From NCBI RefSeq assembly GCF_001048695.1, contig NZ_CVRB01000002.1, positions 868,001 through 932,000 on the forward strand: DNA of 64,000 nt, given 5' to 3'. The stretch comes from Neobacillus massiliamazoniensis (GTDB lineage: Bacteria > Bacillota > Bacilli > Bacillales > Cytobacillaceae). A model generated the notes under the pieces. That model did no database searches. It was not told where the DNA came from and was given only the letters and a program-made list of their open reading frames with translations. Positions 16,376-25,641 of this stretch are shown here, piece after piece. The position numbers and the translations under genes were made by a program. Each line of letters begins with the position of its first letter. Position 1 is the stretch's first letter.

Positions 16376-17965
16376 ATGGTTAGATTAAGCGAATTACTGG
16401 ATGCAATTGAAATCAAGCAAGCATTTAATGATCAGGAATTAAATATTAGCGGTATCTCCTATCATTCAGGAAATGTCTCGAATGGTCAGCTTTTTGTTTG
16501 TGTTAGAGGATATAAAACCGATGGACATAAATACCTTCCTCAAGCGGTAGAAAACGGAGCGGTAGCGGCAATTGTTGAAGAATTCCAAGAAGGAATCGAC
16601 ATCCCGCAATACCTAGTGGAAAATGCCCGAATTGCCTTGGCACGTTTAGGCGATGCTTTTTATGATCATCCAGCGAAAAAAGTGAAAATGATTGGCATTA
16701 CGGCAACAAACGGGAAAACAACGACGACATTTATGACCAATGCGATTTTAGAAAATCACGGCCTTAAAACAGGGATGATTGGTACAGTTTCCGTTAAAAT
16801 GGACGACGAGTCGATTCCGGCGGATTTAACGACACCCGAGTCTCTCGATTTACAATATTATTTAAAGAAAATGGTTGATAAGGGCGTATCTCATGTCAGC
16901 ATGGAGGTTTCCTCTGCTGCCATAGAAACCCATCGTGTTGAAACAATTGATTACGATATTGTGACCTTAAATAATATCAGTCGGGAGCACATTGATTTCC
17001 ACAGTTCATTTGAACAATACTTTGAGGCAAAATCAAGCTTAATTCGCAATGCTAGCGAACACAGTGTGGCCATTCTGAACCTAGATGACTCTTACTCTGC
17101 TTCCCTAATAAATGAAACAAAAGCTCAAGTCATCACTTTTGGCTTAGAGAGCAAGCAAGGGCATATTTACTGTAAAAATTTAGATTTGACGACAGGGCGA
17201 GGAAGGTTTACAGTTGAGATTTTAAAGCCTTTTGAAGTGAATGGACGAGAATTTGTACCAAGCGAGTTTGCTGTCGAGCTGTCCGTCCCAGGATTACACT
17301 CTGTCTATAATTCGATGGTTGCCATCACAATTGGGTTAATATGCGGTGTTTCGGAGTCGACGATTCAAAAAACACTCTCATCATTTGTAGGTGTGGAGAG
17401 ACGATTCCAATTTATTTATGAAGATGATTTTAAAATCATTGACGACCATTTCGCCAATGCTGGGAATATCAACGTGACATTACAAACGTTAAACTATATG
17501 ACCTATAAAAATCTCCATTTAGTATATGCAATTCGCGGTGATAGGGGTCCTACCGTCAATCGGGAAAATGCCGAAATGATTGTCGAATGGGCATCAAAGC
17601 TTGGCTTGAATGAGGTCATTGCTACGAAGAGCATTTCTCATGTAACATCTAAGGATTGGGTAAGTGACGAAGAGGAACGAGTCTTTTTAGAGGTAATGGC
17701 TGAAGCAGGGATTAAAGTGAATCTGTATGATGAACTGTCTGATGCGATTAGTCATGGATTGGACAATGTAGAGACAGGCGACTTAGTATTATTAGCAGGC
17801 TGCCAAGGGATGGATTTCGGCGGTGAGGTTGCTTTACTTCAATTACACGAAAGAAAGCCGGAAATTCCGGTAGAAAAGCTTTTCCATCCGCTTTTGGATC
17901 GAGTTTGTGGTGTTACAAAAGATTATAAGGAATGGGTATTGAAAGAAACCCTTCAAAAATCATAA
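16376..17965 (+). CDS. MurE-like Mur ligase with altered substrate motifs
   Basis: 529 residues in the three-domain Mur ligase order: UDP-substrate domain (1-105), ATPase domain with P-loop GITATNGKTTTT (~107-118), and C-terminal ligase domain. MurE-like landmarks are DLTTPESLDLQ and the Lys in QYFEAKSSLI (the carbamylated-lysine position). Two usual features are changed: SSHAL appears as SSAAI, and the DNPR/DNPA amino-acid selectivity motif is missing (the region reads ATKSISHVTSKDW). It is therefore unlikely to be the housekeeping diaminopimelate-adding MurE. It follows the ATP-grasp gene by 39 nt and precedes asnB. The added amino acid is unknown. Confidence 0.75.
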   Translation: MVRLSELLDAIEIKQAFNDQELNISGISYHSGNVSNGQLFVCVRGYKTDGHKYLPQAVENGAVAAIVEEFQEGIDIPQYLVENARIALARLGDAFYDHPAKKVKMIGITATNGKTTTTFMTNAILENHGLKTGMIGTVSVKMDDESIPADLTTPESLDLQYYLKKMVDKGVSHVSMEVSSAAIETHRVETIDYDIVTLNNISREHIDFHSSFEQYFEAKSSLIRNASEHSVAILNLDDSYSASLINETKAQVITFGLESKQGHIYCKNLDLTTGRGRFTVEILKPFEVNGREFVPSEFAVELSVPGLHSVYNSMVAITIGLICGVSESTIQKTLSSFVGVERRFQFIYEDDFKIIDDHFANAGNINVTLQTLNYMTYKNLHLVYAIRGDRGPTVNRENAEMIVEWASKLGLNEVIATKSISHVTSKDWVSDEEERVFLEVMAEAGIKVNLYDELSDAISHGLDNVETGDLVLLAGCQGMDFGGEVALLQLHERKPEIPVEKLFHPLLDRVCGVTKDYKEWVLKETLQKS

Positions 17966-17992
17966 TAGAAGGACTAAAGGTGATTAAAAACA

Positions 17993-19840
17993 ATGTGCGG
18001 CTTTGTAGGTTTTGCAGATTCTAAGATAGATATCGATAAAGTAAAAACGATTAACGATATGATGGATACGATCATACATAGAGGTCCCGATTCCGGGGAC
18101 TTCTTTACGGATGACCGGGTGGCATTGGGCTTTAGACGCCTTAGCATCATCGATTTATCCGATGAAGGCAGTCAGCCGATGTACAATGAAGATAAAAGCA
18201 TAGTCTTGGTTTTTAACGGAGAAATTTACAACTTTCAAGAAATCCGTGAAGACCTAAAGAATAAGGGGCATATTTTTAAATGTCATTCTGATAGTGAAGT
18301 AATTGTTCACGGCTATGAAGAGTATGGCGTCGACATCTTGCAAAAGGTCAGAGGGATGTTTGCCTTTGCAATTTGGGATATGAAAAACGATAAGATGTTC
18401 TTCGCGAGAGACTTTTTCGGAATTAAGCCGCTCTATTATACGCAGAATACAACTGATAACTCACTGATTTTTGGTTCGGAAATCAAGTCATTCTTAAAGC
18501 AGCCGGCGTTTAAAAAAGAGTTAAACAAGGATGCATTGAAGCCTTATTTAACCTTCCAATATTCCGTTATGGATGAAACCTTTTTTAAAGGTGTCTACAA
18601 GCTAAAACCAGGTCATTATATGATCTATCAAAACGGCAAATTAGACATCAAGCGGTATTGGGATGTTGATTATAATGAAAAAGAAAATTCCCTTGAGTAT
18701 TACAAGGAAAAAATCAAAGACACGCTGCGGGAATCAGTTGCCTATCATAAAATCAGCGATGTGAAGGTAGGCAGCTTTTTATCCGGCGGGATCGATTCCA
18801 GCTATATTACCGCATTGCTAATGCCAAATAAAACTTTCTCAGTCGGCTTTAAGGACTATGAGGGAATCTTTAATGAAACGAATTTAGCAGGGGAATTATC
18901 TGAAATCCTTGACATCGAAAATTATAAAGAGCTCGTCAATGCTGACCAGTGCTTCGACATGCTGCCAACGATTCAGTACCATATGGATGAGCCGCAATCA
19001 AACCTATCATCGGTACCGTTATACTTTTTAGCACAGTTAGCTAGCAAGCATGTGACGGTTGTCTTATCCGGCGAAGGAGCCGATGAAATTTTCGGTGGCT
19101 ATGTCTGGTATCAGAAATCAGCAAACCTAGAGAAATATGAAAAGATCCCGTTCGGCATTCGCCATTCGCTCTCCAACCTTTGTAAGTCATTGCCGCAAAA
19201 CAAGATTACCAACTTCCTTGTGAAGGGCGGTCAAAGGATTGAGGAGAAGTTCATCGGACAAGCTAAGGTATTTGAAGAAAGTGATGCTTTAAATGTGCTT
19301 CGCGATGAATATAAAAAAGGCCCATCTGTTGGCGACATTACGAAAAAGGTATATGACAACATCCAGGGCAAGGATGATATTACGAAAATGCAATATCTTG
19401 ACCTTCACCTCTGGTTGCCAGGTGATATCCTGTTAAAAGCGGATAAAATGAGTATGGCCCACTCCATTGAATTACGGGTTCCATTTTTAGATAAAGAAGT
19501 CATGGCCATGGCAGGTGAAATTCCTGGGAATTTAAGGGTAAATGACATCGACACGAAGTATGCGTTAAGACAGGCATCCAAAGAAGTGCTTCCGGATGAA
19601 TGGGCTAACCGCGAAAAGGTCGGTTTCCCTGTACCTATGCGCCACTGGCTGAAGGAAGAAAAGTACTACAATCTTGTCAAAGAAATGTTCACGTCCGATC
19701 TGGCGAAAGAGTTCTTTAACACAGATGAGCTTGAAAGATACCTTAATGAACATTACACCGGTCAACACAACTATGCCCGTTATATTTGGACGGTTTATGT
19801 TTTCTTAGTTTGGTATAAAAAGTTCTTTGTGGAATTATAA
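17993..19840 (+). CDS. asnB: Glutamine-hydrolysing asparagine synthase family protein
   Basis: 615 residues. The N-terminal class II glutaminase domain starts MCGFVGF, with catalytic Cys2 and the IIHRGPD and NGEIYNF motifs. The C-terminal synthetase domain has the PP-loop SGGIDSS and the GEGADEIFGGY motif. Full length for the AsnB/AsnO/AsnH family. Within this cluster it more likely amidates a peptide-borne or free aspartate (compare AsnH of Lactococcus, which converts D-Asp cross-bridges to D-Asn) than serving general asparagine supply; this is inference from context. The AAAGGTG site precedes ATG. Confidence 0.88.
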   Translation: MCGFVGFADSKIDIDKVKTINDMMDTIIHRGPDSGDFFTDDRVALGFRRLSIIDLSDEGSQPMYNEDKSIVLVFNGEIYNFQEIREDLKNKGHIFKCHSDSEVIVHGYEEYGVDILQKVRGMFAFAIWDMKNDKMFFARDFFGIKPLYYTQNTTDNSLIFGSEIKSFLKQPAFKKELNKDALKPYLTFQYSVMDETFFKGVYKLKPGHYMIYQNGKLDIKRYWDVDYNEKENSLEYYKEKIKDTLRESVAYHKISDVKVGSFLSGGIDSSYITALLMPNKTFSVGFKDYEGIFNETNLAGELSEILDIENYKELVNADQCFDMLPTIQYHMDEPQSNLSSVPLYFLAQLASKHVTVVLSGEGADEIFGGYVWYQKSANLEKYEKIPFGIRHSLSNLCKSLPQNKITNFLVKGGQRIEEKFIGQAKVFEESDALNVLRDEYKKGPSVGDITKKVYDNIQGKDDITKMQYLDLHLWLPGDILLKADKMSMAHSIELRVPFLDKEVMAMAGEIPGNLRVNDIDTKYALRQASKEVLPDEWANREKVGFPVPMRHWLKEEKYYNLVKEMFTSDLAKEFFNTDELERYLNEHYTGQHNYARYIWTVYVFLVWYKKFFVEL

Positions 19841-19858
19841 ATTAAAGAAGGTTATCAA

Positions 19859-20584
19859 ATGGAAAATAAAACCTTAGGTGTATTAGGCGGGATGGGACCA
19901 AAGGCGACATCGGTATTTTTTGAAAAAGTAATCCAAAATACCGAGTCGAATTGCGATCAGGACCATATTGACATGATTATTCTCAATCATGCCTCATTAC
20001 CTGATCGAACGATGTCGATTTTGGATCATCAAGAAGAGGCTTTTATAAAGGTAATTGGAAAAGATATTAAGCTTTTAGAAGCATCAGGTGTTGCTAATAT
20101 CGCCTTAACCTGTAATACGGCCCACTATTTTTATGAGCAAATGCAGGCGTTGACAGACGTTCCCATCATCAATATGGTGGATGAGACGATTAAAGCCATT
20201 TATTTAAAGTACGGGGCTGACAGCAAGGTTGGCATCCTGGCGACAAATGGAACACGACGCAGTGGAATATATAAGAATAGCTGTCATAAATATAACTTAG
20301 AGCCATATTTTCCCGAACCAGATGTACAGGACAGAGTCATGGATATCATTTATAATGATGTAAAAGGTGATTTGGAGGTCGGCTCGAATAATAAGCTAGA
20401 AGGCATCATAAAAGATCTTATTTTTGAGCAAAATTGTAAATGTGTGATTTTGGCCTGCACCGAATTATCTTGTATTAAATTAAGTGATGATGTTGCTAAG
20501 TACAGTATCGATGCCATGGATGTTCTTGTCGAGAAATCGATTCTTTTATCTGGAAAAAAGGTGAAACAACTCCTCAAAGTTTAA
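19859..20584 (+). CDS. Aspartate/glutamate racemase family protein
   Basis: 241 residues with the paired catalytic cysteines of the family: LTCNTAHYF (first half) and ILACTELS (second half), plus the N-terminal GVLGGMGPKAT. This family interconverts L- and D-Asp or Glu without cofactor. It starts 18 nt after asnB, so it belongs to the same transcript. It would provide D-aspartate for the AslA-like ligase. Which amino acid it prefers cannot be told from sequence; broad-specificity (RacX/YgeA-like) racemases look similar. Confidence 0.85.
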   Translation: MENKTLGVLGGMGPKATSVFFEKVIQNTESNCDQDHIDMIILNHASLPDRTMSILDHQEEAFIKVIGKDIKLLEASGVANIALTCNTAHYFYEQMQALTDVPIINMVDETIKAIYLKYGADSKVGILATNGTRRSGIYKNSCHKYNLEPYFPEPDVQDRVMDIIYNDVKGDLEVGSNNKLEGIIKDLIFEQNCKCVILACTELSCIKLSDDVAKYSIDAMDVLVEKSILLSGKKVKQLLKV

Positions 20585-20603
20585 AAGGATTGGAGGGATA
20601 AAG

Positions 20604-20912
20604 TTGATACTAAACCAATTGGAAAAATTTGAAGAATTTCTGGTTAATTCTTTTGGAGATGGAATGTACACGCGAGAGTTACGTTTATCAAACGAAGAAG
20701 TAGAATTTGTTCAGAAAAAGTATCCAAAGCTAAACGTGAAAAAATGTTTCGCAACGGAAGCTTCAGATGGAAAGTGTTGGTATGAGGTCAGTCTATCTAC
20801 TCCAATCGAAAAAGTGGAAAAGTCCTCTAAGTCAAGTGAACTTCACTTAGAAAACCTCCGCTTAAAGCTTGAGCTTGAACGGTTAAAAAATTCGTTAACG
20901 AAATTAGCATAA
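20604..20912 (+). CDS. Small protein of unknown function with C-terminal coiled coil
   Basis: 102 residues, not recognised. It starts at TTG 20604 behind GGAGGGA (spacing ~5-7). The N-terminal two thirds are mixed alpha/beta and contain two cysteines (KKCFATEASDGKCW). Residues ~78-102 are a Leu-rich heptad stretch (LENLRLKLELERLKNSL) likely to form a coiled coil. It lies 19 nt after the racemase, with good coupling spacing, so it is probably the last gene of the ligase/racemase operon. No function is proposed. Confidence 0.65.
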   Translation: MILNQLEKFEEFLVNSFGDGMYTRELRLSNEEVEFVQKKYPKLNVKKCFATEASDGKCWYEVSLSTPIEKVEKSSKSSELHLENLRLKLELERLKNSLTKLA

Positions 20913-20932
20913 CGTTTTTATAGTTTTGGCTA

Positions 20933-21088
20933 TGTTAAAGAACATTGTTGATTTTGCCACTATGTTGATTGGAGCGGAAGGCGCTCGACTCCTATGGGAA
21001 AAACGGGTCAAGGGAGACCCCGCAGGCGCAAGCGCCGAGGAGGCTCCCGAACCGCCACTAGAGCGGAAATCAACAGTCTAGTTTAACA
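20933..21088. repeat. Dispersed intergenic element, copy 3
   Basis: 156 bp with the same ends as copy 2: outer TGTTAAA / TTTAACA and inner TGTTGATT / AATCAACA, with flanking GGAGCGGAA blocks. The core has GGAGACCCCGCAGGCGC and GCCGAGGAGGCTCCC. The outer inverted repeat extends to GGCTnTGTTAAA. It lies between the last gene of the cluster and a terminator. Confidence 0.82.
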
Positions 21089-21104
21089 GAGCCATAGTTT
21101 TAAA

Positions 21105-21137
21105 AAATCACTTAGCAATATTGCTAGGTGATTTTTT
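21105..21137 (+). terminator. Terminator after the ligase/racemase cluster
   Basis: A stem AAATCAC-T-TAGCAA / TTGCTA-G-GTGATTT with a 2-nt centre is followed by a T run. It closes the 15.2-20.9 kb operon downstream of repeat copy 3. Confidence 0.85.
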
Positions 21138-21205
21138 TACAAACAATTTTCCCATTGTGTTAAAATTAAAATATTTCCAATATATAGGTTTTCTGGGAGA
21201 CAGGA

Positions 21206-22840
21206 TTGGGGGAAATGAGATTGTTAATGACGATATTGATCATTCTTTTAGTTGTGTTTATTGTCGGTCCGCTTTGCTTACTTTTGTGGCTCCATTTTTT
21301 AGCAAAAAAACCGCAGCATTCGATTATTCGGGCCCATCCGTATTTAGGCTGGGTGCGCTACTTTTTAGAAAAAATGGGTCCCGAGTTTCGCCAGTATTGG
21401 TTTGATGGGGATAACGAAAGCAAGCCCTTTTCTCGCGCTGACTTTTTAGGGATTGTCTTTTCGGCCAAATATCGCAGTGACCTGCTAAGCTTTGGCTCTA
21501 AGCGTGATTTTGAACAGCCCGGTTATTATATTGCAAACGGCCTATTTCCCCTATTAAATGATGAATTAAAAGTAGACAATCAGGAAAAAATTCATGCGAT
21601 GAAATATAAAATTGATCATGAAGGGTTGTTTACCCGCAAGGAGCATTTTGAAAAAGATGAAGTCACACGATGGCTTTTTCACGAGGATGATGCCATCATT
21701 GTTGGCTCGGAACGGAAATCTCCGTGGCGACTGCGCGGTCCTTTCGGTGCCTCGGCAACCTCCTATGGAGCTGTAGGTGAACATTATATTCTTTCCACAG
21801 GTCAAGGAAGCAAGATGGCAGGCGGCTCCTGGATCAATACAGGGGAAGGCGGAATTGCCCCAGAGCATTTAGAGAGCGGTGCCGATGTCGTGGCTCAAAT
21901 TGGACCGGGGTTGTTTGGTTACCGCGATGATGACGGGAATTTTTCACTTGAAGAATTTAGACGGAAAGCGGAAGAGCCGAATGTAAAAGCATTCGAACTG
22001 AAGTTTGGACAAGGGGCAAAAATTCGCGGCGGCCACCTGGAAGGTTCGAAGGTGACTCCAAAGGTAGCTGGTATTCGTAAGGTCCGCGTCGGGCAAACGA
22101 TCAATTCACCAAACCGTTTTCCATTTTTGCGGAATTCAATCGAGACATTACAGTTTATAAAAACCTTGCAGGATGAAGGCGGCAAGCCGGTTGGCATCAA
22201 GCTAGTTGTCGGCTATCATACAAATCTAGATGAATTTTTCGAGGCGATGAACCTTCTCCGCATTTACCCTGATTTTATTACGGTGGATGGTGGTGAGGGC
22301 GGCACCGGTGCTACGTTTAAATCAATGGCAGACAGCATGGGGCTTCCACTTTATCCTGCTTTAGTGGCTGTTGTAGATAAAGCCCATCAGTTCGGTGTGC
22401 GTGATAAATTGAAAATTTTTGCCTCAGGAAAATTGATTTCTGCAGATAAAATTGCGATTGCACTTGGCATTGGTGCCGATGCGGTCAACTCTGCCCGGGG
22501 CTTTATGATTGCCAATGGCTGCATCATGGCGATGCAGTGTCATACTGGGAAATGCCCGGCCGGCGTAACGACGACCGATCCGAAATACCAGGAAGCCCTG
22601 GTGCCGGAGGAAAAGAAATGGCGCGTCATGAACTATATTATTAATGTGCGTCAAGGCTTGTTTGCCCTTGCGGCGGCATGCGGCCTTGATACACCGCGAA
22701 AATTCACCCGCGACCACATCGTCTTTAAAGATGCCAACGGTCAGGTGAAAAGGCTATCTGAGATATTTCCTCTTCCAGATGCTGTAGACATGCCAAAAAG
22801 ACATCTGCTCGATGCAAAAGAGGATTCACAAGTAGGATAA
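21206..22840 (+). CDS. FMN-binding glutamate synthase family protein (YerD-like)
   Basis: About 540 residues. One N-terminal membrane helix (TILIILLVVFIVGPLCLLLW) is followed by a GltB-type FMN barrel: FGASATSYGA, GGEGGTGATFKS, FASGKLISADKIAIALGIGADAVNSARG, and a Cys-containing region CHTGKCPAGVTTTD for a [3Fe-4S] cluster. It lacks the glutaminase domain of true glutamate synthase, so it is an FMN oxidoreductase of unclear physiological reaction. The start is uncertain: TTG 21206, or TTG 21221 which has GGGGGA at ideal spacing. It is followed after 12 nt by a glycosyltransferase gene. Confidence 0.82.
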   Translation: MGEMRLLMTILIILLVVFIVGPLCLLLWLHFLAKKPQHSIIRAHPYLGWVRYFLEKMGPEFRQYWFDGDNESKPFSRADFLGIVFSAKYRSDLLSFGSKRDFEQPGYYIANGLFPLLNDELKVDNQEKIHAMKYKIDHEGLFTRKEHFEKDEVTRWLFHEDDAIIVGSERKSPWRLRGPFGASATSYGAVGEHYILSTGQGSKMAGGSWINTGEGGIAPEHLESGADVVAQIGPGLFGYRDDDGNFSLEEFRRKAEEPNVKAFELKFGQGAKIRGGHLEGSKVTPKVAGIRKVRVGQTINSPNRFPFLRNSIETLQFIKTLQDEGGKPVGIKLVVGYHTNLDEFFEAMNLLRIYPDFITVDGGEGGTGATFKSMADSMGLPLYPALVAVVDKAHQFGVRDKLKIFASGKLISADKIAIALGIGADAVNSARGFMIANGCIMAMQCHTGKCPAGVTTTDPKYQEALVPEEKKWRVMNYIINVRQGLFALAAACGLDTPRKFTRDHIVFKDANGQVKRLSEIFPLPDAVDMPKRHLLDAKEDSQVG

Positions 22841-22852
22841 GAAGGTGTTTAG

Positions 22853-23854
22853 TTGAAAAAAGTTGGATTAGTCATGCGTAAGATTCAATTTACGGAAGCA
22901 CAGGGACCGCGTGTGTTTGCCGAAAGACTTAAGAGGATTGCAGCAGAATTAGGGGTAGACATCGTCTTTATTTCTCCTGAGCGCCATGTAAGCGGCCATG
23001 ACTGGATCGCCGGCTATGAGCATGAAAAAGGCGATTTAGTCAATTACGATATTGTATTAGATAAAATTTATGCTGAAAAAATTGATCATGTCATATATAC
23101 CGTTTCCGGTTTTACTTTTTTAAAAATGTTTCTTAAAAATAGTGTCCTGTTTCCGCACAGCTTCCCTGACCCGGCCTTGACCGGTTACGAAATGATGAAG
23201 CCGTTCTATTCCATTGTTGATAAAGCGATTGTGCAAACGGAATTTTTGAAACGGGAATTTGCCAGAAACTTTGGGATTACCGATGTCACCGTGATTCCGA
23301 TTGGCTTTAATGAAGCCCTTGCTGCCAAACATTTTGACCCTTTACAAGTTGTTGATAACCGCGTGCTATGGATTGGCAGGGATGAAGAAAACCGCAGGCC
23401 CGACCTCGTTTTGGAGTACGCCCGCAGGAATCCAGATAAGGAAGTATATATGGTCTTCGGCGGCGAGCGCTACAGGGAAAGCATGAAAAAGTATTCGATT
23501 CCTGACAATGTGAAACTGCAGTTTGCCTTAACACAGGATGAAATTTTCGCGCTGATGAATAGCGCTAAGGTGTATTGGAGCTGCTCGAAGTTCGACACCT
23601 TTGCGATGCCGCTCACCGAAGCGCTAGCAATGGGAAAAATCGTCGTCAAGCCGGAGCATCCGTGCTACGGTCACATCAGCTCAACCCATTCCTTTTCCGG
23701 CAACGAGAAAAATTGGTTTGAGCTCGTCAATATGGCCCTCTCCTCGCCTCAGCGAGTTTCCTATGAGAACCGCGACTATGCTTTTGAAAAATTCTCGAGT
23801 AAAGTCATGAAGCAAGGCTATGCAGAGTTTTTTGATAAGTGGCTGTCTAAATAG
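22853..23854 (+). CDS. GT4-like glycosyltransferase
   Basis: 333 residues in the two-domain GT-B style. The C-terminal half has VTVIPIGFNE, RVLWIGRDEENRRPDLVLEYA and the nucleotide-sugar binding stretch FDTFAMPLTEALAMGKIVV, with the E-x7-E-like arrangement of GT4 enzymes. It starts at TTG 22853 behind GAAGGTG. The donor and acceptor are unknown. Coupling with the membrane-anchored FMN protein upstream suggests one transcript. A 21-bp tandem array lies just beyond the stop. Confidence 0.7.
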   Translation: MKKVGLVMRKIQFTEAQGPRVFAERLKRIAAELGVDIVFISPERHVSGHDWIAGYEHEKGDLVNYDIVLDKIYAEKIDHVIYTVSGFTFLKMFLKNSVLFPHSFPDPALTGYEMMKPFYSIVDKAIVQTEFLKREFARNFGITDVTVIPIGFNEALAAKHFDPLQVVDNRVLWIGRDEENRRPDLVLEYARRNPDKEVYMVFGGERYRESMKKYSIPDNVKLQFALTQDEIFALMNSAKVYWSCSKFDTFAMPLTEALAMGKIVVKPEHPCYGHISSTHSFSGNEKNWFELVNMALSSPQRVSYENRDYAFEKFSSKVMKQGYAEFFDKWLSK

Positions 23855-23895
23855 TAGGATCTTTTCGGGAGATGTCGTAAATACGCAGTTTGTGG

Positions 23896-23996
23896 ATTCG
23901 CGGATAGAATAGTGAAATTCGCGGATAGAGCGGTTAGAATCGCGGATAGAACGCATAAATTCGTGGATAGAACGGCCAAATCCGCGGATAGTGTAT
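23896..23996. repeat. Tandem array, about five units of 21 bp (GCGGATAGA type)
   Basis: Units begin at 23896, 23917, 23938, 23959 and 23980, exactly 21 bp apart. The core is ATTCGCGGATAGAA with a variable second half. It is non-coding and lies between the convergent glycosyltransferase and pepT genes. Two more arrays with the same period occur at 25439 and 61153. Confidence 0.88.
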
Positions 23997-24065
23997 CATT
24001 TTTTGCTGATAAACGACGTTTAATGGGAATTTATTTCATTGAAATAGCGATTTTGCCTATTTAAA

Positions 24066-24103
24066 AAAGACTAACCCGCATTTTCGGGTTAGTCTTTCAC
24101 TTT
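24066..24103 (-). terminator. Bidirectional terminator between glycosyltransferase and pepT
   Basis: A perfect 13-bp stem AAAGACTAACCCG / CGGGTTAGTCTTT with a 6-nt loop and T-rich flanks on both strands. It serves pepT on the minus strand and probably the upstream operon on the plus strand. Confidence 0.85.
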
Positions 24104-24104
24104 T

Positions 24105-25346
24105 TTACGCTCTTTCTTCAAAAAGCTTGGCAATTTCTACTACTGTTTGGGTAGCTTTCACCATATTATCGACGGAAATGAATTCATATTTTCCGTGGAA
24201 GTTTTCGCCGCCGGTAAAAATATTTGGTGTCGGCAGACCCATGTAAGAAAGCTGTGAACCGTCCGTGCCGCCACGAATCGGTTTGATGATCGGCGTAATG
24301 TCCAAATTCTCCATAGCCTGATGTGCAATATCAACAATTTCCTTCACAGGTTCAATTTTCTCTCTCATGTTGTAGTATTGGTCTTTTAATTCAAGCAGAA
24401 TGCTGTCTTCGCCATATTTTTCTTGTAATTCTTGAACAATTTTCGTCATGTTGGCTTTACGGGCATTGAAATTTTCTCGGTCAAAATCTCTGATGATATA
24501 GGACAGCTTCGTTTCTTCCACATCTCCGTTAAAAGAGATTAAATGATAAAAGCCCTCGTACCCTTCTGTATGCTCTGGCGCTTCAAATAATGGCAGCCTG
24601 CTGTTCAGCTCCATAGCAATTTTTGCTGAGTTCACCATTTTGTTTTTTGCGGAACCAGGGTGAATATTGGTGCCTTTAATGGTGATTTTCGCTCCAGCCG
24701 CATTAAAGCTTTCGTACTCCAATTCCCCCAGCGGCCCGCCGTCAACGGTATAGGCAAACTTCGCATTAAAGGCTGCAACGTCAAACTTATGTGGTCCCCT
24801 GCCAATTTCCTCATCAGGTGTGAACGCAACGCGGACCTTACCGTGCTTAATTTCTGGATGCTGAATCAAATAAGCCATTGCGGTCATAATTTCCGTAACT
24901 CCGGCTTTGTTATCAGCCCCAAGCAGGGTTGTTCCGTCCGTTGTAATCAGCGTATGGCCTTTATATTCTGAAAGATTAGGGAAGGCATTCGGTGACATGA
25001 TCACCTTCAATGCGTCGTTTAATACAATCTCGCCGCCATCGTAATTTTCATGGATTTGTGGGTTCACGCCTTTCCCAGTGAAATCTGTTGCCGTGTCAAC
25101 ATGGGCTAAGAAACCAATCGTCGGCACATCCTTCTCTGTATTAGAAGGTAGTGTCGCCATACAATAGCCATTCTCATCGATGGTGACTTCCTCCATTCCG
25201 ATCGATTTTAACTCATCGACGAGCATCCGTAACAGTGTCCACTGCCCTTCTGTGGACGGACAGGTCTCGCTGCTTTCATCGGATTGCGTGTCTACTTTTA
25301 CATAGGAGGTAAATCTTTTAATTAATTCGTTTTTCAACTTCACCAC
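24105..25346 (-). CDS. pepT: Peptidase T (tripeptide aminopeptidase)
   Basis: 413 residues, full length for the M20 family enzyme PepT. Two-zinc site motifs are visible: [10 protein letters not shown] (His/Asp), LLGADNKAG (bridging Asp), TPDEEIGRG (catalytic Glu) and the C-terminal NFHGKYEF (His). It removes N-terminal residues from tripeptides in the cytoplasm. The start could be GTG 25346, GTG 25343 or TTG 25337; GGGAG is best spaced for the later ones, and B. subtilis PepT starts near the last. Single-gene unit with its own terminator. Confidence 0.94.
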   Translation of the reverse strand: MVKLKNELIKRFTSYVKVDTQSDESSETCPSTEGQWTLLRMLVDELKSIGMEEVTIDENGYCMATLPSNTEKDVPTIGFLAHVDTATDFTGKGVNPQIHENYDGGEIVLNDALKVIMSPNAFPNLSEYKGHTLITTDGTTLLGADNKAGVTEIMTAMAYLIQHPEIKHGKVRVAFTPDEEIGRGPHKFDVAAFNAKFAYTVDGGPLGELEYESFNAAGAKITIKGTNIHPGSAKNKMVNSAKIAMELNSRLPLFEAPEHTEGYEGFYHLISFNGDVEETKLSYIIRDFDRENFNARKANMTKIVQELQEKYGEDSILLELKDQYYNMREKIEPVKEIVDIAHQAMENLDITPIIKPIRGGTDGSQLSYMGLPTPNIFTGGENFHGKYEFISVDNMVKATQTVVEIAKLFEERA

Positions 25347-25438
25347 AACTCCCTTTTTGTATGTATATCCTTTTTATCATATCACTCTGAGAGAGCGGTT
25401 ACACGTTTTTAATAAAATCGTTAGCGGTGAAAGAGTTT

Positions 25439-25641
25439 ACTGTCGGATAGAGAAACATAAATGTCGTAAGAGCATGAGTTACTGTCGGATAAGCAAGGAT
25501 TACTGTCGCATAAGGCAGCAATACTGTCGGATAAAGCTACGTAACTGTCGGATAAGCAAGGATTACTGTCGCAGACCACGATAACTGTCGCATAAGGCAG
25601 CAATACTGTCGGATAGAGCTTAATTACTGTCGCAAAATAAG
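25439..25641. repeat. Tandem array, nine to ten units of 21 bp (ACTGTCGGATAAG type)
   Basis: Units start at 25439, 25460, 25481, 25502, 25523, 25544, 25565 (this one 19 bp), 25584, 25605 and 25626 (partial). The core is ACTGTCG(G/C)ATA followed by alternating tails such as AGCAAGGATT and AGGCAGCAAT. The array begins inside the last codons of the decayed NERD gene and runs toward pepT. Small open frames through it consist of repeated residues and are not genes. Confidence 0.88.
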
